This document shows, piece after piece, positions 7,877 to 17,452 of a stretch of DNA of 64,000 nt. How positions within the stretch are numbered: the stretch's first letter is position 1; every line of letters begins with the position of its first letter. The position numbers and the translations under genes are program-made. The notes under the pieces were generated by a model. That model searched no databases, was not told where the DNA came from, and saw nothing but the letters and a program-made list of their open reading frames with translations. The DNA comes from Legionella sp. W10-070. GTDB lineage: Bacteria; Pseudomonadota; Gammaproteobacteria; Legionellales; Legionellaceae. The stretch lies in the NCBI RefSeq assembly GCF_900640175.1, contig NZ_CAAAJC010000002.1:111888-175887 (forward strand), in the 5' to 3' direction.

Positions 7877-9403
7877 ATGGTGGAAACAATTGAGCTTACA
7901 AAAAGAGATGTGTTTTTTTTACGCGCCCTGGAAGTCGATGAATTGATCCTGATGATTATTGTTGCAGGCTTAATCCTTTTGCTGACTACGGTTTACTTAT
8001 GGGATAGGGCTCAGAAACGCCATGCTGTTTTACGCAATTACCCTATTATTGGTCATTTCCGTTATTTTTTTGAGTTTCTTGGCGAGTTTTTCCGTCAGTA
8101 TTTTTTTGCAAACGACCGGGAGGAAATGCCTTTCAACAGGGCAGAGCGCTCCTGGGTATATCGAGCAGCCAAAAACGTTGATACAACTATCGGCTTTGGT
8201 TCAACGCGCCCTCTTCATGATACCGGGACGGTTTATTTCGTAAGCGCCCCCTTTCCGCCACTTACCCGGGATGAGGCAACTATTCACCCTGTCACAATAG
8301 GCCCTTATTGTAAACAGCCATATACTTCAAACCACATTTTCAATATTTCCGCCATGAGTTATGGTTCAATTTCCAAACCAGCAATTCTGGCGCTGGGAAG
8401 GGGCGCAAAAAAAGCAGGCTGTTGGCTTAATACAGGGGAAGGAGGCATTTCTCCCTACCATTTAGAATCTGGCTGTGACATTGTTGCACAAATAGGCACA
8501 GCAAAATATGGATTCCGAGATGCGGAGGGGCATCTGTCGGATTCCAGACTGCGCGAACTGGCTGCACATGACAATATCAAGATGTTTGAAATTAAACTCA
8601 GTCAAGGTGCTAAACCCGGTAAGGGGGGCATTTTACCAGCAGTGAAAGTATCCGAAGAGGTCGCACAAATCAGAGGGATCCCTGCCCATATGGATTCCAT
8701 TAGTCCCAATCGGCACACTGACATTGGCAATGTAGAAGAACTCTTGAATAGCATTGAACATATTCGTCAAGTTACAGGCAAGCCTGTAGGCTGTAAATTC
8801 GTATTAGGCAGTTACGAATGGGTTTATGATTTATGCAAAGCTATTCATAAACGGGGGGTTAAATTTGCCCCCGACTTTATTACCCTTGACAGCGCTGATG
8901 GCGGTACTGGCGCATCACCTCAGGGGCTGATGGATTATATGGGCATCCCCATTCAAGAGTCCCTTCCTGTCCTGGTGGATATTCTGGTTATGTATAATTT
9001 ACGTGAACGAATCAAAGTTATCGCCAGTGGGAAACTGATTAGCCCTTCGGGTGTTGCCTGGGCTCTTTGCGCCGGCGCTGACTTCGTTAACTCAGCCCGC
9101 GGTTTTATGCTGGCTTTAGGCTGCATTCAATCCATGCAATGCCATAAAAATACCTGCCCGACAGGCATTGCCACACATAATCCTCGTTTACAAAGAGGAC
9201 TGGTCGTTACAGACAAAGCTGAGCGCGTTTACCATTATGCCAATAATATGGCTCATGAAGTAGCCATCATCAGTCATTCTTGCGGCGTCGAGGAGCCCAG
9301 ACTATTACGGCGAAAACATGCCCGCATAGTAAGGGAAGATGGTTTCTCAGTCTCTCTGGAAGAAATTTTCCCCTATAAAAAACCCTTGCCGGATTATGAA
9401 TAA
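7877..9403 (+). CDS. Membrane-anchored FMN-binding glutamate synthase-like protein
   Basis: 508 residues. A single hydrophobic segment near residues 23-43 anchors it in the inner membrane. The rest is a glutamate-synthase central/FMN-type TIM barrel: ISAMSYGSISKPAILALGRG, NTGEGGISPYH, KLSQGAKPGKGG, DSADGGTGASPQG, and the cysteine motif MQCHKNTCPTGIATHNP that matches the Fe-S ligands of GltB-type enzymes. It lacks the glutaminase domain, so it is not a full glutamate synthase. The electron donor and true substrate are unknown; it may act as an oxidoreductase or an ammonia-dependent enzyme. It stands alone and is followed by a short terminator-like hairpin. Confidence 0.85.
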   Translation: MVETIELTKRDVFFLRALEVDELILMIIVAGLILLLTTVYLWDRAQKRHAVLRNYPIIGHFRYFFEFLGEFFRQYFFANDREEMPFNRAERSWVYRAAKNVDTTIGFGSTRPLHDTGTVYFVSAPFPPLTRDEATIHPVTIGPYCKQPYTSNHIFNISAMSYGSISKPAILALGRGAKKAGCWLNTGEGGISPYHLESGCDIVAQIGTAKYGFRDAEGHLSDSRLRELAAHDNIKMFEIKLSQGAKPGKGGILPAVKVSEEVAQIRGIPAHMDSISPNRHTDIGNVEELLNSIEHIRQVTGKPVGCKFVLGSYEWVYDLCKAIHKRGVKFAPDFITLDSADGGTGASPQGLMDYMGIPIQESLPVLVDILVMYNLRERIKVIASGKLISPSGVAWALCAGADFVNSARGFMLALGCIQSMQCHKNTCPTGIATHNPRLQRGLVVTDKAERVYHYANNMAHEVAIISHSCGVEEPRLLRRKHARIVREDGFSVSLEEIFPYKKPLPDYE

Positions 9404-9433
9404 ACGACTGCATTGATTGTTAAACTTTCCCAA

Positions 9434-9458
9434 TTCTGACCCAATCAGGATTTTTTTT
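9434..9458 (+). terminator. Probable intrinsic terminator
   Basis: A short stem (TTCTGA with TCAGGA, one G-T pair) around a 5-base loop is followed directly by eight T residues. It lies 30 bases downstream of the glutamate-synthase-like gene and upstream of the cold-shock gene. Confidence 0.6.
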
Positions 9459-9468
9459 GTAAAAACTA

Positions 9469-9498
9469 TTGAGAATTATACCCGTTTTACGCTATGTT
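9469..9498 (+). promoter_or_regulatory. Candidate sigma-70 promoter for the cold-shock gene
   Basis: TTGAGA (-35) and TATGTT (-10) are separated by 18 bases. Transcription from here would give a 5' leader of roughly 100 bases before the cold-shock gene, a length typical of cold-shock mRNAs whose leaders act as thermosensors. This is a read-by-eye prediction. Confidence 0.4.
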
Positions 9499-9608
9499 GG
9501 AAAAACCACGTATAGAAGTGGGATTTAATAATTGTCATTTAAGGATGAATGCAATTGCTCAACAGTCAGATGTTGACGATTGATAAGCTTTAGCAAAAGG
9601 AGGATTCT

Positions 9609-9833
9609 ATGGCTATAGGCGAAGTCAAATGGTTTAATAATGCCAAGGGATGGGGATTTATTATGCCAGAAGGTGGCGGTGAAGATATTTTTGTTCACTT
9701 TTCCGCAATTCATGGTACCGGCTATAAAACACTGGTTCCCGGCCAGCAAGTAAGTTACGATCTTGAAAAAGGGGAGCGCGGTCTGCATGCCTCTAATGTC
9801 ATTGCATTGGTCGCTGAAGAAGCTGGCGCTTAA
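9609..9833 (+). CDS. Cold-shock domain protein
   Basis: A 74-residue single cold-shock domain that binds single-stranded nucleic acid. The RNP1-like motif KGWGFI and RNP2-like motif DIFVHF are present, as is the opening GEVKWFNNAKGWG. A strong AAAGGAGGA ribosome site lies just upstream of the ATG. The long leader suggests post-transcriptional control. Which Csp paralogue this is (CspA, CspC, CspD or other) cannot be told from sequence alone. Confidence 0.93.
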   Translation: MAIGEVKWFNNAKGWGFIMPEGGGEDIFVHFSAIHGTGYKTLVPGQQVSYDLEKGERGLHASNVIALVAEEAGA

Positions 9834-9841
9834 TAATTTCC

Positions 9842-9865
9842 ACACAGCAGTCTGTACTGCTGTGT
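9842..9865 (+). terminator. Hairpin after the cold-shock gene
   Basis: Perfect 9-bp arms (ACACAGCAG and CTGCTGTGT) with a 6-base loop, starting 9 bases after the stop codon. The T-run is weak, so termination is likely but not certain. Confidence 0.55.
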
Positions 9866-9914
9866 AATTGTTCCTAAATTACCTGGCGGCTTATTTGCTG
9901 TCCTTTGATAGATT

Positions 9915-10940
9915 ATGAAAAAAGGTTTGCTACTTATTAACCTCGGAACGCCGGACAATTCAGATGTTCGCTCAGTCAGACGATACCTGAAACAATTTCT
10001 TAAGGATAAACGGGTTATTGATTTACCATCCCCCATTAGAAACCTTATTCTTTATGGGTTCATATTACCATTCAGGCCGCAACAGTCCGCACATGCCTAT
10101 CAAGCCATCTGGACAAAAAAAGGCTCTCCTTTGCTTGTCAATAGCCGTAATTTACAGGCCAAATTACAATTGCAACTTGGGGATGAATGGAAAGTATCCC
10201 TTGGAATGCGCTATGGCAACCCGTCTGTCAGTAATGCACTGAAGGAGCTTGGAGACTGCGAATCCATTACCGTATTGCCGCTCTACCCACAATATTCATC
10301 AGCAGCCACAGGCTCCTCAATAGAAGAGGTATTAAGGCAGCTCGCCCCCAATGCGGTTTTTCCTTCCTTAACCATTATCCGGGATTTTTTTCAGCATCCG
10401 GCTTTTATCGATGCTCAGGCTGCACTTATAAAACCCCATATTGCGACACATGACTACCTACTTTTCAGTTACCATGGCATACCGGAACGTCATTTGATTT
10501 ATAATGGCTGTAAATCGGTATGTAACGGGCCGTGTCCTGCGGATAAAAGCAGCAAAGGCTGCTATAAAGCCCAATGCTACGCTACCAGCCGGGAACTGGC
10601 AAAACTGCTTAATTTAACCGAAAAAGACTATGGTACCGCCTTTCAATCCCGGTTAGGGAAAACACCATGGATTAAACCTTATACGGATGTTTTGTTGACT
10701 GAATTGGCAAGGAAGGGAATAAAGCGCCTTGCCATTTCCTGTCCTTCTTTCGTTGCCGACTGTCTTGAAACCCTTGAAGAGATAGGGATTCGCGCCAAAG
10801 CACAATGGGAGCAGCTTGGAGGCAGTCAATTAACTTTAATCCCTTGTGTTAATGACTCTGACCTGTGGGTTGAAGGCCTGTTTAATCTTGTGCAACAGGG
10901 TGCGCTTCCAAGTGTCAGGCCCACCGACAACAATTTATAA
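9915..10940 (+). CDS. hemH: Ferrochelatase
   Basis: Inserts Fe2+ into protoporphyrin IX, the last step of protoheme synthesis. 341 residues. Motifs: LLINLGTPD at the N-terminus, the YSSAATGSSIEEV stretch, LFSYHGIPERH with the catalytic His, and FQSRLGKTPWIKPYT. The Cys-containing stretch CNGPCPADKSSKGCYKAQC is inserted in mid-protein. The C-terminus contains SCPSFVADCLETLEEI with the conserved acidic/His-side helix. It lies 17 bases upstream of the YeeE-like pair. Haem made here would feed CtaA/CtaB encoded about 5 kb away. Confidence 0.93.
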   Translation: MKKGLLLINLGTPDNSDVRSVRRYLKQFLKDKRVIDLPSPIRNLILYGFILPFRPQQSAHAYQAIWTKKGSPLLVNSRNLQAKLQLQLGDEWKVSLGMRYGNPSVSNALKELGDCESITVLPLYPQYSSAATGSSIEEVLRQLAPNAVFPSLTIIRDFFQHPAFIDAQAALIKPHIATHDYLLFSYHGIPERHLIYNGCKSVCNGPCPADKSSKGCYKAQCYATSRELAKLLNLTEKDYGTAFQSRLGKTPWIKPYTDVLLTELARKGIKRLAISCPSFVADCLETLEEIGIRAKAQWEQLGGSQLTLIPCVNDSDLWVEGLFNLVQQGALPSVRPTDNNL

Positions 10941-10957
10941 AATTTAAGGTCATAGAA

Positions 10958-11395
10958 ATGGAATATCTTACCGAATTCACCCCCTATCGTGGATTAGCAG
11001 GCGGGGTTCTTATTGGTCTCAGTGCGGTTCTGTTTTTAGCGGTGAATGGACGAATTGCTGGCATGAGCGGATTAATCCATGGATTATGCCCGCCAGAAAA
11101 AGGGCAATCTTTTTGGCGCCTGGCTTTCCTGCTTGGTTTAATCGTTGGTGGTATCGCGTTTTATTTATTTCCGGCAATTCAGTTTTCATTGCGTCATGAC
11201 TTTCCAATTCTACTATTGTTAATCGGCGGTTTCTGTGTCGGTTTTGGTACACGCATGGGACAAGGGTGCACTTCAGGTCACGGTGTTTGTGGAATTGCGC
11301 GTCTATCAATGCGCTCCATCCTGGCCACGTTGGTTTTTATGGCTTCGGCCTTTATTACCGTGTATATCGTACGACATCTGGGAGGGATCTATTGA
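10958..11395 (+). CDS. YeeE/YedE family membrane protein, first half-subunit
   Basis: A 145-residue inner-membrane protein with about four hydrophobic segments. It belongs to the YeeE/YedE (sulfur/thiosulfate transport) family, shown by GFGTRMGQGCTSGHGVCGIAR (about 95-115), with the conserved Cys in GCTSGHG. It is translationally coupled to the next gene by a TGATG overlap. E. coli YeeE is one polypeptide of about 350 residues; here the two halves are separate genes, a known arrangement in proteobacteria. Confidence 0.85.
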   Translation: MEYLTEFTPYRGLAGGVLIGLSAVLFLAVNGRIAGMSGLIHGLCPPEKGQSFWRLAFLLGLIVGGIAFYLFPAIQFSLRHDFPILLLLIGGFCVGFGTRMGQGCTSGHGVCGIARLSMRSILATLVFMASAFITVYIVRHLGGIY

Positions 11396-11817
11396 TGTAT
11401 CATCTGATGGCTTTTATTAACGGAATAATCTTTGGAGCAGGATTGACCATTTCAAATATGATGAATCCTTATAAAGTACTTAACTTTCTGGATGTTACCG
11501 GCAATTGGGATCCTACTTTGCTTGTGGTCATGGTTGCTGCGTTATTGACGACTTTTATTGGATATCGGATTGTTCGCTTGTTCAGAAAACCGGTTCTTGG
11601 AGAACGTTTTCATATTCCTGAAAAAACAAAGATTACGAAACGATTCATCCTCGGCAGTGTTATTTTCGGCATTGGCTGGGGAATAGCCGGTTATTGTCCT
11701 GGTCCCTCCATAACTGCTTTAGCGACCTGGAATATGGATCCCTTATATTTTGTTATCAGTATGGTTATGGGTTCATATGCCTATTATTGGTTTTATATCC
11801 GCAATAAAAGGGAGTGA
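11395..11817 (+). CDS. YeeE/YedE family (DUF6691) second half-subunit
   Basis: A 140-residue membrane protein, the partner of the preceding half-transporter. The start at 11395 was chosen because its ATG overlaps the stop of the first half; the open frame upstream only shadows that gene. The motif GIGWGIAGYCPGPSITAL (about residues 93-110) is the second pseudo-repeat of the YeeE fold and carries its Cys. The pair probably moves thiosulfate or another reduced sulfur compound. Confidence 0.85.
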   Translation: MYHLMAFINGIIFGAGLTISNMMNPYKVLNFLDVTGNWDPTLLVVMVAALLTTFIGYRIVRLFRKPVLGERFHIPEKTKITKRFILGSVIFGIGWGIAGYCPGPSITALATWNMDPLYFVISMVMGSYAYYWFYIRNKRE

Positions 11818-11924
11818 ATTATATTTTCAAAGTATGCGGTTCCCTGAATTGATTTTCAAAAAATTGCAAAATTTATTTTTTATGCTATAGAAATTACATA
11901 TTAAAATTTTCTAATGAGGTAAGT

Positions 11925-12173
11925 ATGCCTTACAGACAATTTGCTGAGCGACTCAATAAGGAACTTGATAGTATTGACGTTCCGTCTCGCAGTGAAGAGC
12001 GTATTGAAGCTTTTGCCAAACTTGTTAGGATACCCAAGTTTAAAGCGGAGGCTTTTTTAAACGGCATTACTTTACCTGATGATAAACTATTAACCTCGAT
12101 TGCCGAAGAACTGGAGGTTAATACTTCCTGGTTAATCGGTAAAAGTGAGCAGAAAAAAATAGCTACGAAATAG
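11925..12173 (+). CDS. Small XRE/CI-like helix-turn-helix protein
   Basis: An 82-residue cytosolic protein. The segment IPKFKAEAFLNGITLPDDKLLTSIAEELEVNTSWLIG is a helix-turn-helix typical of phage CI-type repressors, where the SWLIG ending follows the last helix. No effector domain remains after it. Good start with GAGGTAAGT just upstream. It could regulate the divergent or neighbouring genes, but no operator is visible. Its origin from a phage-type regulator is inference. Confidence 0.65.
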   Translation: MPYRQFAERLNKELDSIDVPSRSEERIEAFAKLVRIPKFKAEAFLNGITLPDDKLLTSIAEELEVNTSWLIGKSEQKKIATK

Positions 12174-12198
12174 GGAAAATCAGAATTGTAGATGGTTT

Positions 12199-13215
12199 CT
12201 AATCCCAATCTTGCGGGCTATCTGCAGGCAGTTGTAAATTGCCCAGGTCATCAAAAACCCCAAGATGAAAAATAGCATCCCCTTCATTGACCAAAGGAAT
12301 ATTAGTCTTTCCTATAATCACTCCATCACAAGGGCATTTGATCTTAATTTCATTATCCCCAAGAGGATCGACAATATGGCAGAGGATTTCTCCTTTATTT
12401 ACCTTTTCCCCAAGGGCTTTACTTTTAGTGAGCATTCCGCTCTCCACCGCGCGTATCCAGAATGTGGATTCAGCAATCGCCGAAATAAAGCCTGTTCTTC
12501 TGGGTAATTTTCTTTGCGAAGGGGAAAACATATTAAGATAAGTCATTACATTTAATATTCCACGCACCCCAATTTTTATCGCCATTTCATCAAAACGTAA
12601 CGCCTCCCCCCCTTCATAGACCATCATTGGGATATTTAAATTATCAGTCGCCTCCCGCAATGAACCATCCCGCATGTTTGAAGCCACCATAATAGGGGCA
12701 GCAAAGGCTTCCGCCAGTTTTGCCGATTGAGCACATTGATGGCTGAAGCGGGTTTGCGGATAATTGGAGCGGTGGATAGCACCGGTATGTAAATCAATCC
12801 CATGGGTGGAGTGGCTGACAATTTCCTTCATAATCAAATTAGCCAGTTTGGAAGCCATCGACCCCTGCTCTCGCCCAGGAAACTGGCGATTTAAGTCTCG
12901 CCTATCCGGTAAGTAGCGTGAATGAAGAAAAAAACCGTATACATTAACAATGGGGATAGTAATCAATGTTCCGCGCAACCGCTTAATTTGCGGTGTATGA
13001 TGCAATCGCCTTATAATTTCGACCCCATTGATTTCGTCGCCATGGATAGCCGCTGTCACAAAAAGCACCGGCCCGTCTTTCTTACCATGAAAAACATAAA
13101 CGGGGATTTCAATAGGCGTTGAGGTGTATAACATTGCAAGTGATAACTTAATGCAACGTGATTCTCCTGCCTTGATACTTTCTCCTGCAATAACTATAGG
13201 TTGTCTTGTATTCAT
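12199..13215 (-). CDS. Succinylglutamate desuccinylase/aspartoacylase family protein
   Basis: A 338-residue zinc carboxypeptidase-like (M14) enzyme. The zinc ligands appear in [17 protein letters not shown] (H..E) and [16 protein letters not shown] (His), and the catalytic Glu region is MVYEGGEA. The C-terminal 90 residues form a beta-rich, biotinyl-lipoyl-like domain. Its start overlaps the rimK stop by four bases. A deacylase next to a RimK-type ligase is a recurring pair, so it may trim or reverse a RimK product. The actual substrate is unknown. Confidence 0.85.
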   Translation of the reverse strand: MNTRQPIVIAGESIKAGESRCIKLSLAMLYTSTPIEIPVYVFHGKKDGPVLFVTAAIHGDEINGVEIIRRLHHTPQIKRLRGTLITIPIVNVYGFFLHSRYLPDRRDLNRQFPGREQGSMASKLANLIMKEIVSHSTHGIDLHTGAIHRSNYPQTRFSHQCAQSAKLAEAFAAPIMVASNMRDGSLREATDNLNIPMMVYEGGEALRFDEMAIKIGVRGILNVMTYLNMFSPSQRKLPRRTGFISAIAESTFWIRAVESGMLTKSKALGEKVNKGEILCHIVDPLGDNEIKIKCPCDGVIIGKTNIPLVNEGDAIFHLGVFDDLGNLQLPADSPQDWD

Positions 13216-14120
13216 CCCTGAAACCGTTGATTCATACCTTTAGGTTTTGCATGCTTTTCAATATATTGAATAATCTTACCAGCAATATTAACATGCGTTG
13301 CCTTTTCAATCCCTTCAAGTCCAGGAGAAGAGTTTATTTCCAGTACCAAGGGGCCGTGATTGGAACGTAGCAAATCAACACCTGCGACCTTTAAACCCAT
13401 TGCCTTTGCAGCAGCGATCGCTATTGCCCGCTCCTGGGGCGATAATTTCACCTTGATTGCCGTACCTCCCTGATGAACATTAGCACGAAACTCACCTTCC
13501 TTAGCCTGTCGCTTTACCGCAGCAACTACTTTATCACCAATTACGAAACAACGAATATCGGTTCCATGAGACTCTTCAATAAATTCCTGAACCAAAATGT
13601 TGGTAGACATTTCCTTAAAGGCATTAATTATACTTACAGCCGATTGATGGCTATCCGCTAAAATCACCCCTTTTCCCTGGGTTCCTTCCAAAAGTTTAAT
13701 CACTAACGGTGCCCCTCCTACCATACGGATCAGATCCTCTGTATCGTCAGGTGATAAGGCAAAACTGGTTCTTGGCATCGGAATTCCTTTACGAGCCAAA
13801 AGCTGTAGGGCACGAAATTTATCTCTCGAGCGGGATATCGCTATTGATTCATTAAGGGTATACATTCCCATTGTTTCCATATGCCTTAAAAGAGCAGTAC
13901 CATAAAAAGTAATTGAGGCGCCAATCCGCGGGATAACGGCATCGTATTGGGGTAAAGCTTCTCCTCCCCGATAATGCACCTTAGGATTAGAAGTAGCTAC
14001 ATTCATATAACAATAGAGTGGATTAATAACGCTGATCTCATGGCCTGCTTCCTCGCCAGCGGCTTTCAGGCGCTGGTGTGAATAAAGTCGAGGATTGGTA
14101 GATAAAATCGCAATTTTCAT
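13212..14120 (-). CDS. rimK: RimK family ATP-grasp alpha-L-glutamate ligase
   Basis: A 302-residue ATP-grasp ligase that in E. coli adds glutamates to the C-terminus of ribosomal protein S6. Motifs: [26 protein letters not shown] (RimK hallmark), [19 protein letters not shown] for ATP binding, and [17 protein letters not shown], which carries the Mg2+-binding Glu and Asn. It is co-transcribed with the downstream aspartoacylase-like gene. Whether S6 is the target here is not shown by the sequence. Confidence 0.92.
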   Translation of the reverse strand: MKIAILSTNPRLYSHQRLKAAGEEAGHEISVINPLYCYMNVATSNPKVHYRGGEALPQYDAVIPRIGASITFYGTALLRHMETMGMYTLNESIAISRSRDKFRALQLLARKGIPMPRTSFALSPDDTEDLIRMVGGAPLVIKLLEGTQGKGVILADSHQSAVSIINAFKEMSTNILVQEFIEESHGTDIRCFVIGDKVVAAVKRQAKEGEFRANVHQGGTAIKVKLSPQERAIAIAAAKAMGLKVAGVDLLRSNHGPLVLEINSSPGLEGIEKATHVNIAGKIIQYIEKHAKPKGMNQRFQG

Positions 14121-14257
14121 GGATCAATGGTTCCTTTAATTATTATTTTCATTCGTTATAAGAAAAGCCTAGCCTAAATTTAAGACACCGTAATACTAAA
14201 CTTATTTCACATTCTGGAGGCAGCTATACCCTGCCACAGTAATGGCAAGGACGCACT

Positions 14258-14293
14258 AAGGCATTATCTGTAAAAATATCCGGATAATGCCTT
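14258..14293 (-). terminator. Hairpin between SCO and rimK genes
   Basis: Perfect 11-bp arms (AAGGCATTATC and GATAATGCCTT) with a 14-base loop, 17 bases past the stop of the SCO gene. There is no T-run on either side, so it may be a weak or Rho-assisted terminator. Confidence 0.45.
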
Positions 14294-14310
14294 TAAATCA
14301 GAAATTGGAA

Positions 14311-14961
14311 TTAATCTTGAGAAAGCAACATCTGATAGTCTCTTGCCAGAAGAGTTGCCTGGTGTGGTGTAGTAAAGAAGGCATTTAATTCCCCCCGGGG
14401 ATTAAAGAGCATGACAGCCCCGCTATGCTGCATATCATATTTCTGCGGATCATTGGTATCAGGAAGCGCTATTTTCGCATAGGCAATCCCCATCTCGCGG
14501 GTCATCTTTTTTATTGCGTCTTCAGCGCCGGTAGCCCCATCAAACTGCGGGTTAAAGGCTTTAACATAATGCTGCAGTTTTTCCAGGCTATCTCTGTCAG
14601 GATCGATAGAAATCATAACGATATGCGGCAATGGTTTAACGCCTTCCTGCTGAAGAAGCCGATACATTTTACCTAACTCGGCCATTGTGGTTGGGCATAA
14701 GTAGCCACAATTGGTAAAACCAAAAAAAAGCATTGTCCACTGGCCATGCAGGTTGTCATTAGTAAATGGCTTATTATCAACGTCAGTCAAAGCAAATTGC
14801 TCAACCTCCCGGGGTGTTTCAAGATAGGTACCGTGAAACTGATTAGGATCAATTCTTTTTTTGGAATAAAGGTAGTGTGAGACAAATATCCCGCTGGCTA
14901 TAGCAATAAAAGCAAGTAGAACGGCCACTACCAAGGTTACAGAATTCTTTTTGGCAGACAT
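14311..14961 (-). CDS. SCO1/SenC family copper chaperone
   Basis: A 216-residue protein with one N-terminal membrane anchor (about 10-31) and a periplasmic thioredoxin-fold domain. The family motif FFGFTNCGYLCPTTMAEL carries the copper ligands Cys-x3-Cys (here CGYLC), and the distal His sits in DMQHSGAVMLF. It delivers copper to the CuA centre of cytochrome c oxidase. It is the last gene of the SURF1-ctaA-ctaB series. Confidence 0.92.
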   Translation of the reverse strand: MSAKKNSVTLVVAVLLAFIAIASGIFVSHYLYSKKRIDPNQFHGTYLETPREVEQFALTDVDNKPFTNDNLHGQWTMLFFGFTNCGYLCPTTMAELGKMYRLLQQEGVKPLPHIVMISIDPDRDSLEKLQHYVKAFNPQFDGATGAEDAIKKMTREMGIAYAKIALPDTNDPQKYDMQHSGAVMLFNPRGELNAFFTTPHQATLLARDYQMLLSQD

Positions 14962-15014
14962 TTTATCCCCTTAATATACCCTGTGAAACATCAACTGTGT
15001 CTAAAACAGATTGT

Positions 15015-15908
15015 TTAATTCCAGAAGGTATAATGATCAATTAATAAGAAAACAAATAACATCATTAAATAAACGATGGAAAAGCGAAAAGTATGCATGG
15101 CAATAGCTGGCTTGTCCTGGCGAAAAAGCATAATTCCCCAGTATAAAAAACGACCGCCGAGTAAACCGGCTCCAATCAAGTATAACCAGCCACTCATCCC
15201 AACCAGGAAAGGCAACATACTGACCACTAACAGCAGAATAGTATACAAAAGAATATTTAACTTAGTAAATGTAATTCCATGAGTTACTGGCAACATTGGT
15301 ATTTCCGCATGCCTGTATTCTTCCAAACGATAAATAGCCAAAGCCCAAAAATGTGGAGGAGTCCAGGTAAAAATGATTAGAACCAGTAAGAGCGCCTGAG
15401 GATCCAACTGATTGGTAACCGCAGTCCAGCCAAGCAAAGGAGGCGCTGCACCGGCTAATCCGCCTATCACTATGTTCTGGGGCGTCGCTCGTTTCAAATA
15501 CCCTGTATATATGCCGGCATAACCTATTAAGGTCACAAAAGTAAGAACCGCCGTTAAGCTATTAACAAAGACCACTAAAATAATAAGGCCGGAGATTCCC
15601 AGCAAACCGGCAAAAGACAAAGCCTGTCTGGCCGATATGCGCCCTTGCGCCACAGGCCGTTTACTGGTACGAGCCATGACTGCATCAATCCGCTTGTCTA
15701 CCAGGTGGTTAATTGCAGCCGCACTCCCTGCACAAAAACCAATACCTGCCAATGAAGCCAGCAAGGTTGGTAAGGGCACCCAGCCAGGGGACGCTAAATA
15801 CATGCCGACAATGACTGTGAGTAACATCAGAGCTACCACACGTGGTTTACAAAGCTCAACATAATCACGCCATTGTGGATTTAGATCAAACTCAGTCTTA
15901 GCGCGCAT
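15015..15908 (-). CDS. ctaB: Protoheme IX farnesyltransferase (heme O synthase)
   Basis: A 297-residue UbiA-family membrane prenyltransferase that attaches farnesyl to haem B. The two aspartate-rich sites are seen: the N-terminal [15 protein letters not shown] motif (about 67-81) and the second near [16 protein letters not shown]. Seven to nine hydrophobic segments are evident. Its start overlaps the ctaA stop by 11 bases, so the two haem-A steps are translationally coupled. Confidence 0.94.
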   Translation of the reverse strand: MRAKTEFDLNPQWRDYVELCKPRVVALMLLTVIVGMYLASPGWVPLPTLLASLAGIGFCAGSAAAINHLVDKRIDAVMARTSKRPVAQGRISARQALSFAGLLGISGLIILVVFVNSLTAVLTFVTLIGYAGIYTGYLKRATPQNIVIGGLAGAAPPLLGWTAVTNQLDPQALLLVLIIFTWTPPHFWALAIYRLEEYRHAEIPMLPVTHGITFTKLNILLYTILLLVVSMLPFLVGMSGWLYLIGAGLLGGRFLYWGIMLFRQDKPAIAMHTFRFSIVYLMMLFVFLLIDHYTFWN

Positions 15909-16929
15909 TAAAGACCCTCCCCTGGGTGAGATAAACGATCATTAACATCGTAGCAAACAATAAAGCGGCGATCCCATTGTGTGCTACAGCCACCCATAAA
16001 GGCAACAAATAAACTACATTAGCTATTCCAAGGACAAATTGAATCATCACCAGCATAATCGCCAAAGAAGCAAAAACCCGAAGGCGTTTATCCTGGACTT
16101 TGATTGCCAGTAAGGTAGATAAAGAGAAAATATAGATTGCGGTAAGGACAGCTCCTAAGCGATGGATGTATTGGATAGTCACCCTGACTTCATTATCCAG
16201 TACCCCGCCCTGGTAATTCTCCCCCACTGGAGAGAATAAATTGAATCCCTGGGAAAAATGCAAGGCAGGCCACCATTGCCCATTGCATTGTGGGAAACCA
16301 ATGCAGGCAATTCCTGCATAGTTTGAACTAACCCAGCCGCCCAAAGCAATTTGACAAAAAACAATCGCCAATCCCAATCCTGCCCAAAAACGCCAGGATG
16401 GTAAGTTAACAGGAGCTATGCTGCTTAGCTGCAGGCGAAACTGACTTAGGCAGGAGAAAATGAGTATTCCACCCAGCAAATGCCCCATCACCACCACAGG
16501 CAATAACTTTAAAGTCACGGTCCACATACCCAAGGCCGCCTGAAATAATACCAAGGCAATGAGCAGACAGGGTAACCGCCAAGGTACCCTTACCCCCTGT
16601 GTCCGTTGCCAAAATACACTGCCTGCCATCAATAGAATCAGCAGGCCAAGGGAACCTGCCGCATAGCGATGAGCCATTTCTGTCCAGGCTTTCCGAGACT
16701 CTATCGGCTGATGTGGGTACCTGCTTTGTGCCGATTGTAATTGTTTATTTGCACTGGGCAAAACCATATGCCCATAACAACCAGGCCAATCCGGACAGCC
16801 TAAACCTGCATCGGTTAACCGCGTATAAGCACCAAGCATAACCACAAACAATGCCAGGATAAGCGCTATACTTGCCGTATAGCGAAGAAATTTAAATTGG
16901 GTTTCTCTATCCACGCTTTCTTTCCACAC
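15898..16929 (-). CDS. ctaA: Heme A synthase (COX15/CtaA)
   Basis: A 343-residue, eight-helix membrane enzyme that oxidises haem O to haem A. The haem-ligand histidines lie in [28 protein letters not shown] and [10 protein letters not shown]. The N-terminal [12 protein letters not shown] and central [13 protein letters not shown] give the conserved cysteine pairs of this class. The GTG at 16929 is the first start; a second GTG at 16914 has a better-spaced GGAAAG and would overlap the upstream stop less. Confidence 0.93.
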   Translation of the reverse strand: MWKESVDRETQFKFLRYTASIALILALFVVMLGAYTRLTDAGLGCPDWPGCYGHMVLPSANKQLQSAQSRYPHQPIESRKAWTEMAHRYAAGSLGLLILLMAGSVFWQRTQGVRVPWRLPCLLIALVLFQAALGMWTVTLKLLPVVVMGHLLGGILIFSCLSQFRLQLSSIAPVNLPSWRFWAGLGLAIVFCQIALGGWVSSNYAGIACIGFPQCNGQWWPALHFSQGFNLFSPVGENYQGGVLDNEVRVTIQYIHRLGAVLTAIYIFSLSTLLAIKVQDKRLRVFASLAIMLVMIQFVLGIANVVYLLPLWVAVAHNGIAALLFATMLMIVYLTQGRVFNAR

Positions 16930-17452
16930 TCAATAGTTGCTTAATATCATGAAATATATCGTCAGGTTTTGCATTTAAGCCGTAAGCCAGGATTAGGTAG
17001 CCTTCAGGATTGGCAATAAACACCCGAAAATCCGAACTTAGCAGCCTTAATTGATTCCCATCAGTCTCTGAGGCATACTGCACCTGAATATCCTGCTCCT
17101 TGAAAGAAGCCGTTAAACCTTCGGACAGTTGCTGTTGCTCGCGCCCTAACATCAGCCATTGTTCAATTTCATACAAATGCCGACCCAGGGCAAGGCGAAT
17201 CCGCGCCAATTTATCCAACTGCTTAAGACAATCACCAGCACAACCCTCTGGCTGCCAGAGAACAAGACGCCACTTGGTATCAGTCTGCCTTTGGCTAAGC
17301 TGCACGGGCGGAGTCAGTAACATCCCTTTGTTTGTCCTGGCAGCTCCCAGCCAGTGAGGGTGGGTATAAAACAAATAGGCTGTTATGCCCGGCGCAATAA
17401 AAAGCAAGGCCAGTAATAACAAAATCATCGAGTTACGCTGCGTCATGTTCAT
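16907..17452 (-). CDS. Membrane protein of the cytochrome oxidase assembly cluster
   Basis: A 181-residue protein with one N-terminal membrane helix (about 9-29) and a soluble periplasmic part. The pattern WQPEGCAGDCLKQLDKLARI has two cysteines four apart (CAGDC), reminiscent of the SCO and thioredoxin-like copper site. It lies between SURF1 and ctaA with overlapping ends (20 and 23 bases), where proteobacterial oxidase clusters usually carry such a conserved hypothetical. A role in oxidase assembly is inferred from position only. Confidence 0.75.
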   Translation of the reverse strand: MNMTQRNSMILLLLALLFIAPGITAYLFYTHPHWLGAARTNKGMLLTPPVQLSQRQTDTKWRLVLWQPEGCAGDCLKQLDKLARIRLALGRHLYEIEQWLMLGREQQQLSEGLTASFKEQDIQVQYASETDGNQLRLLSSDFRVFIANPEGYLILAYGLNAKPDDIFHDIKQLLSVERKRG

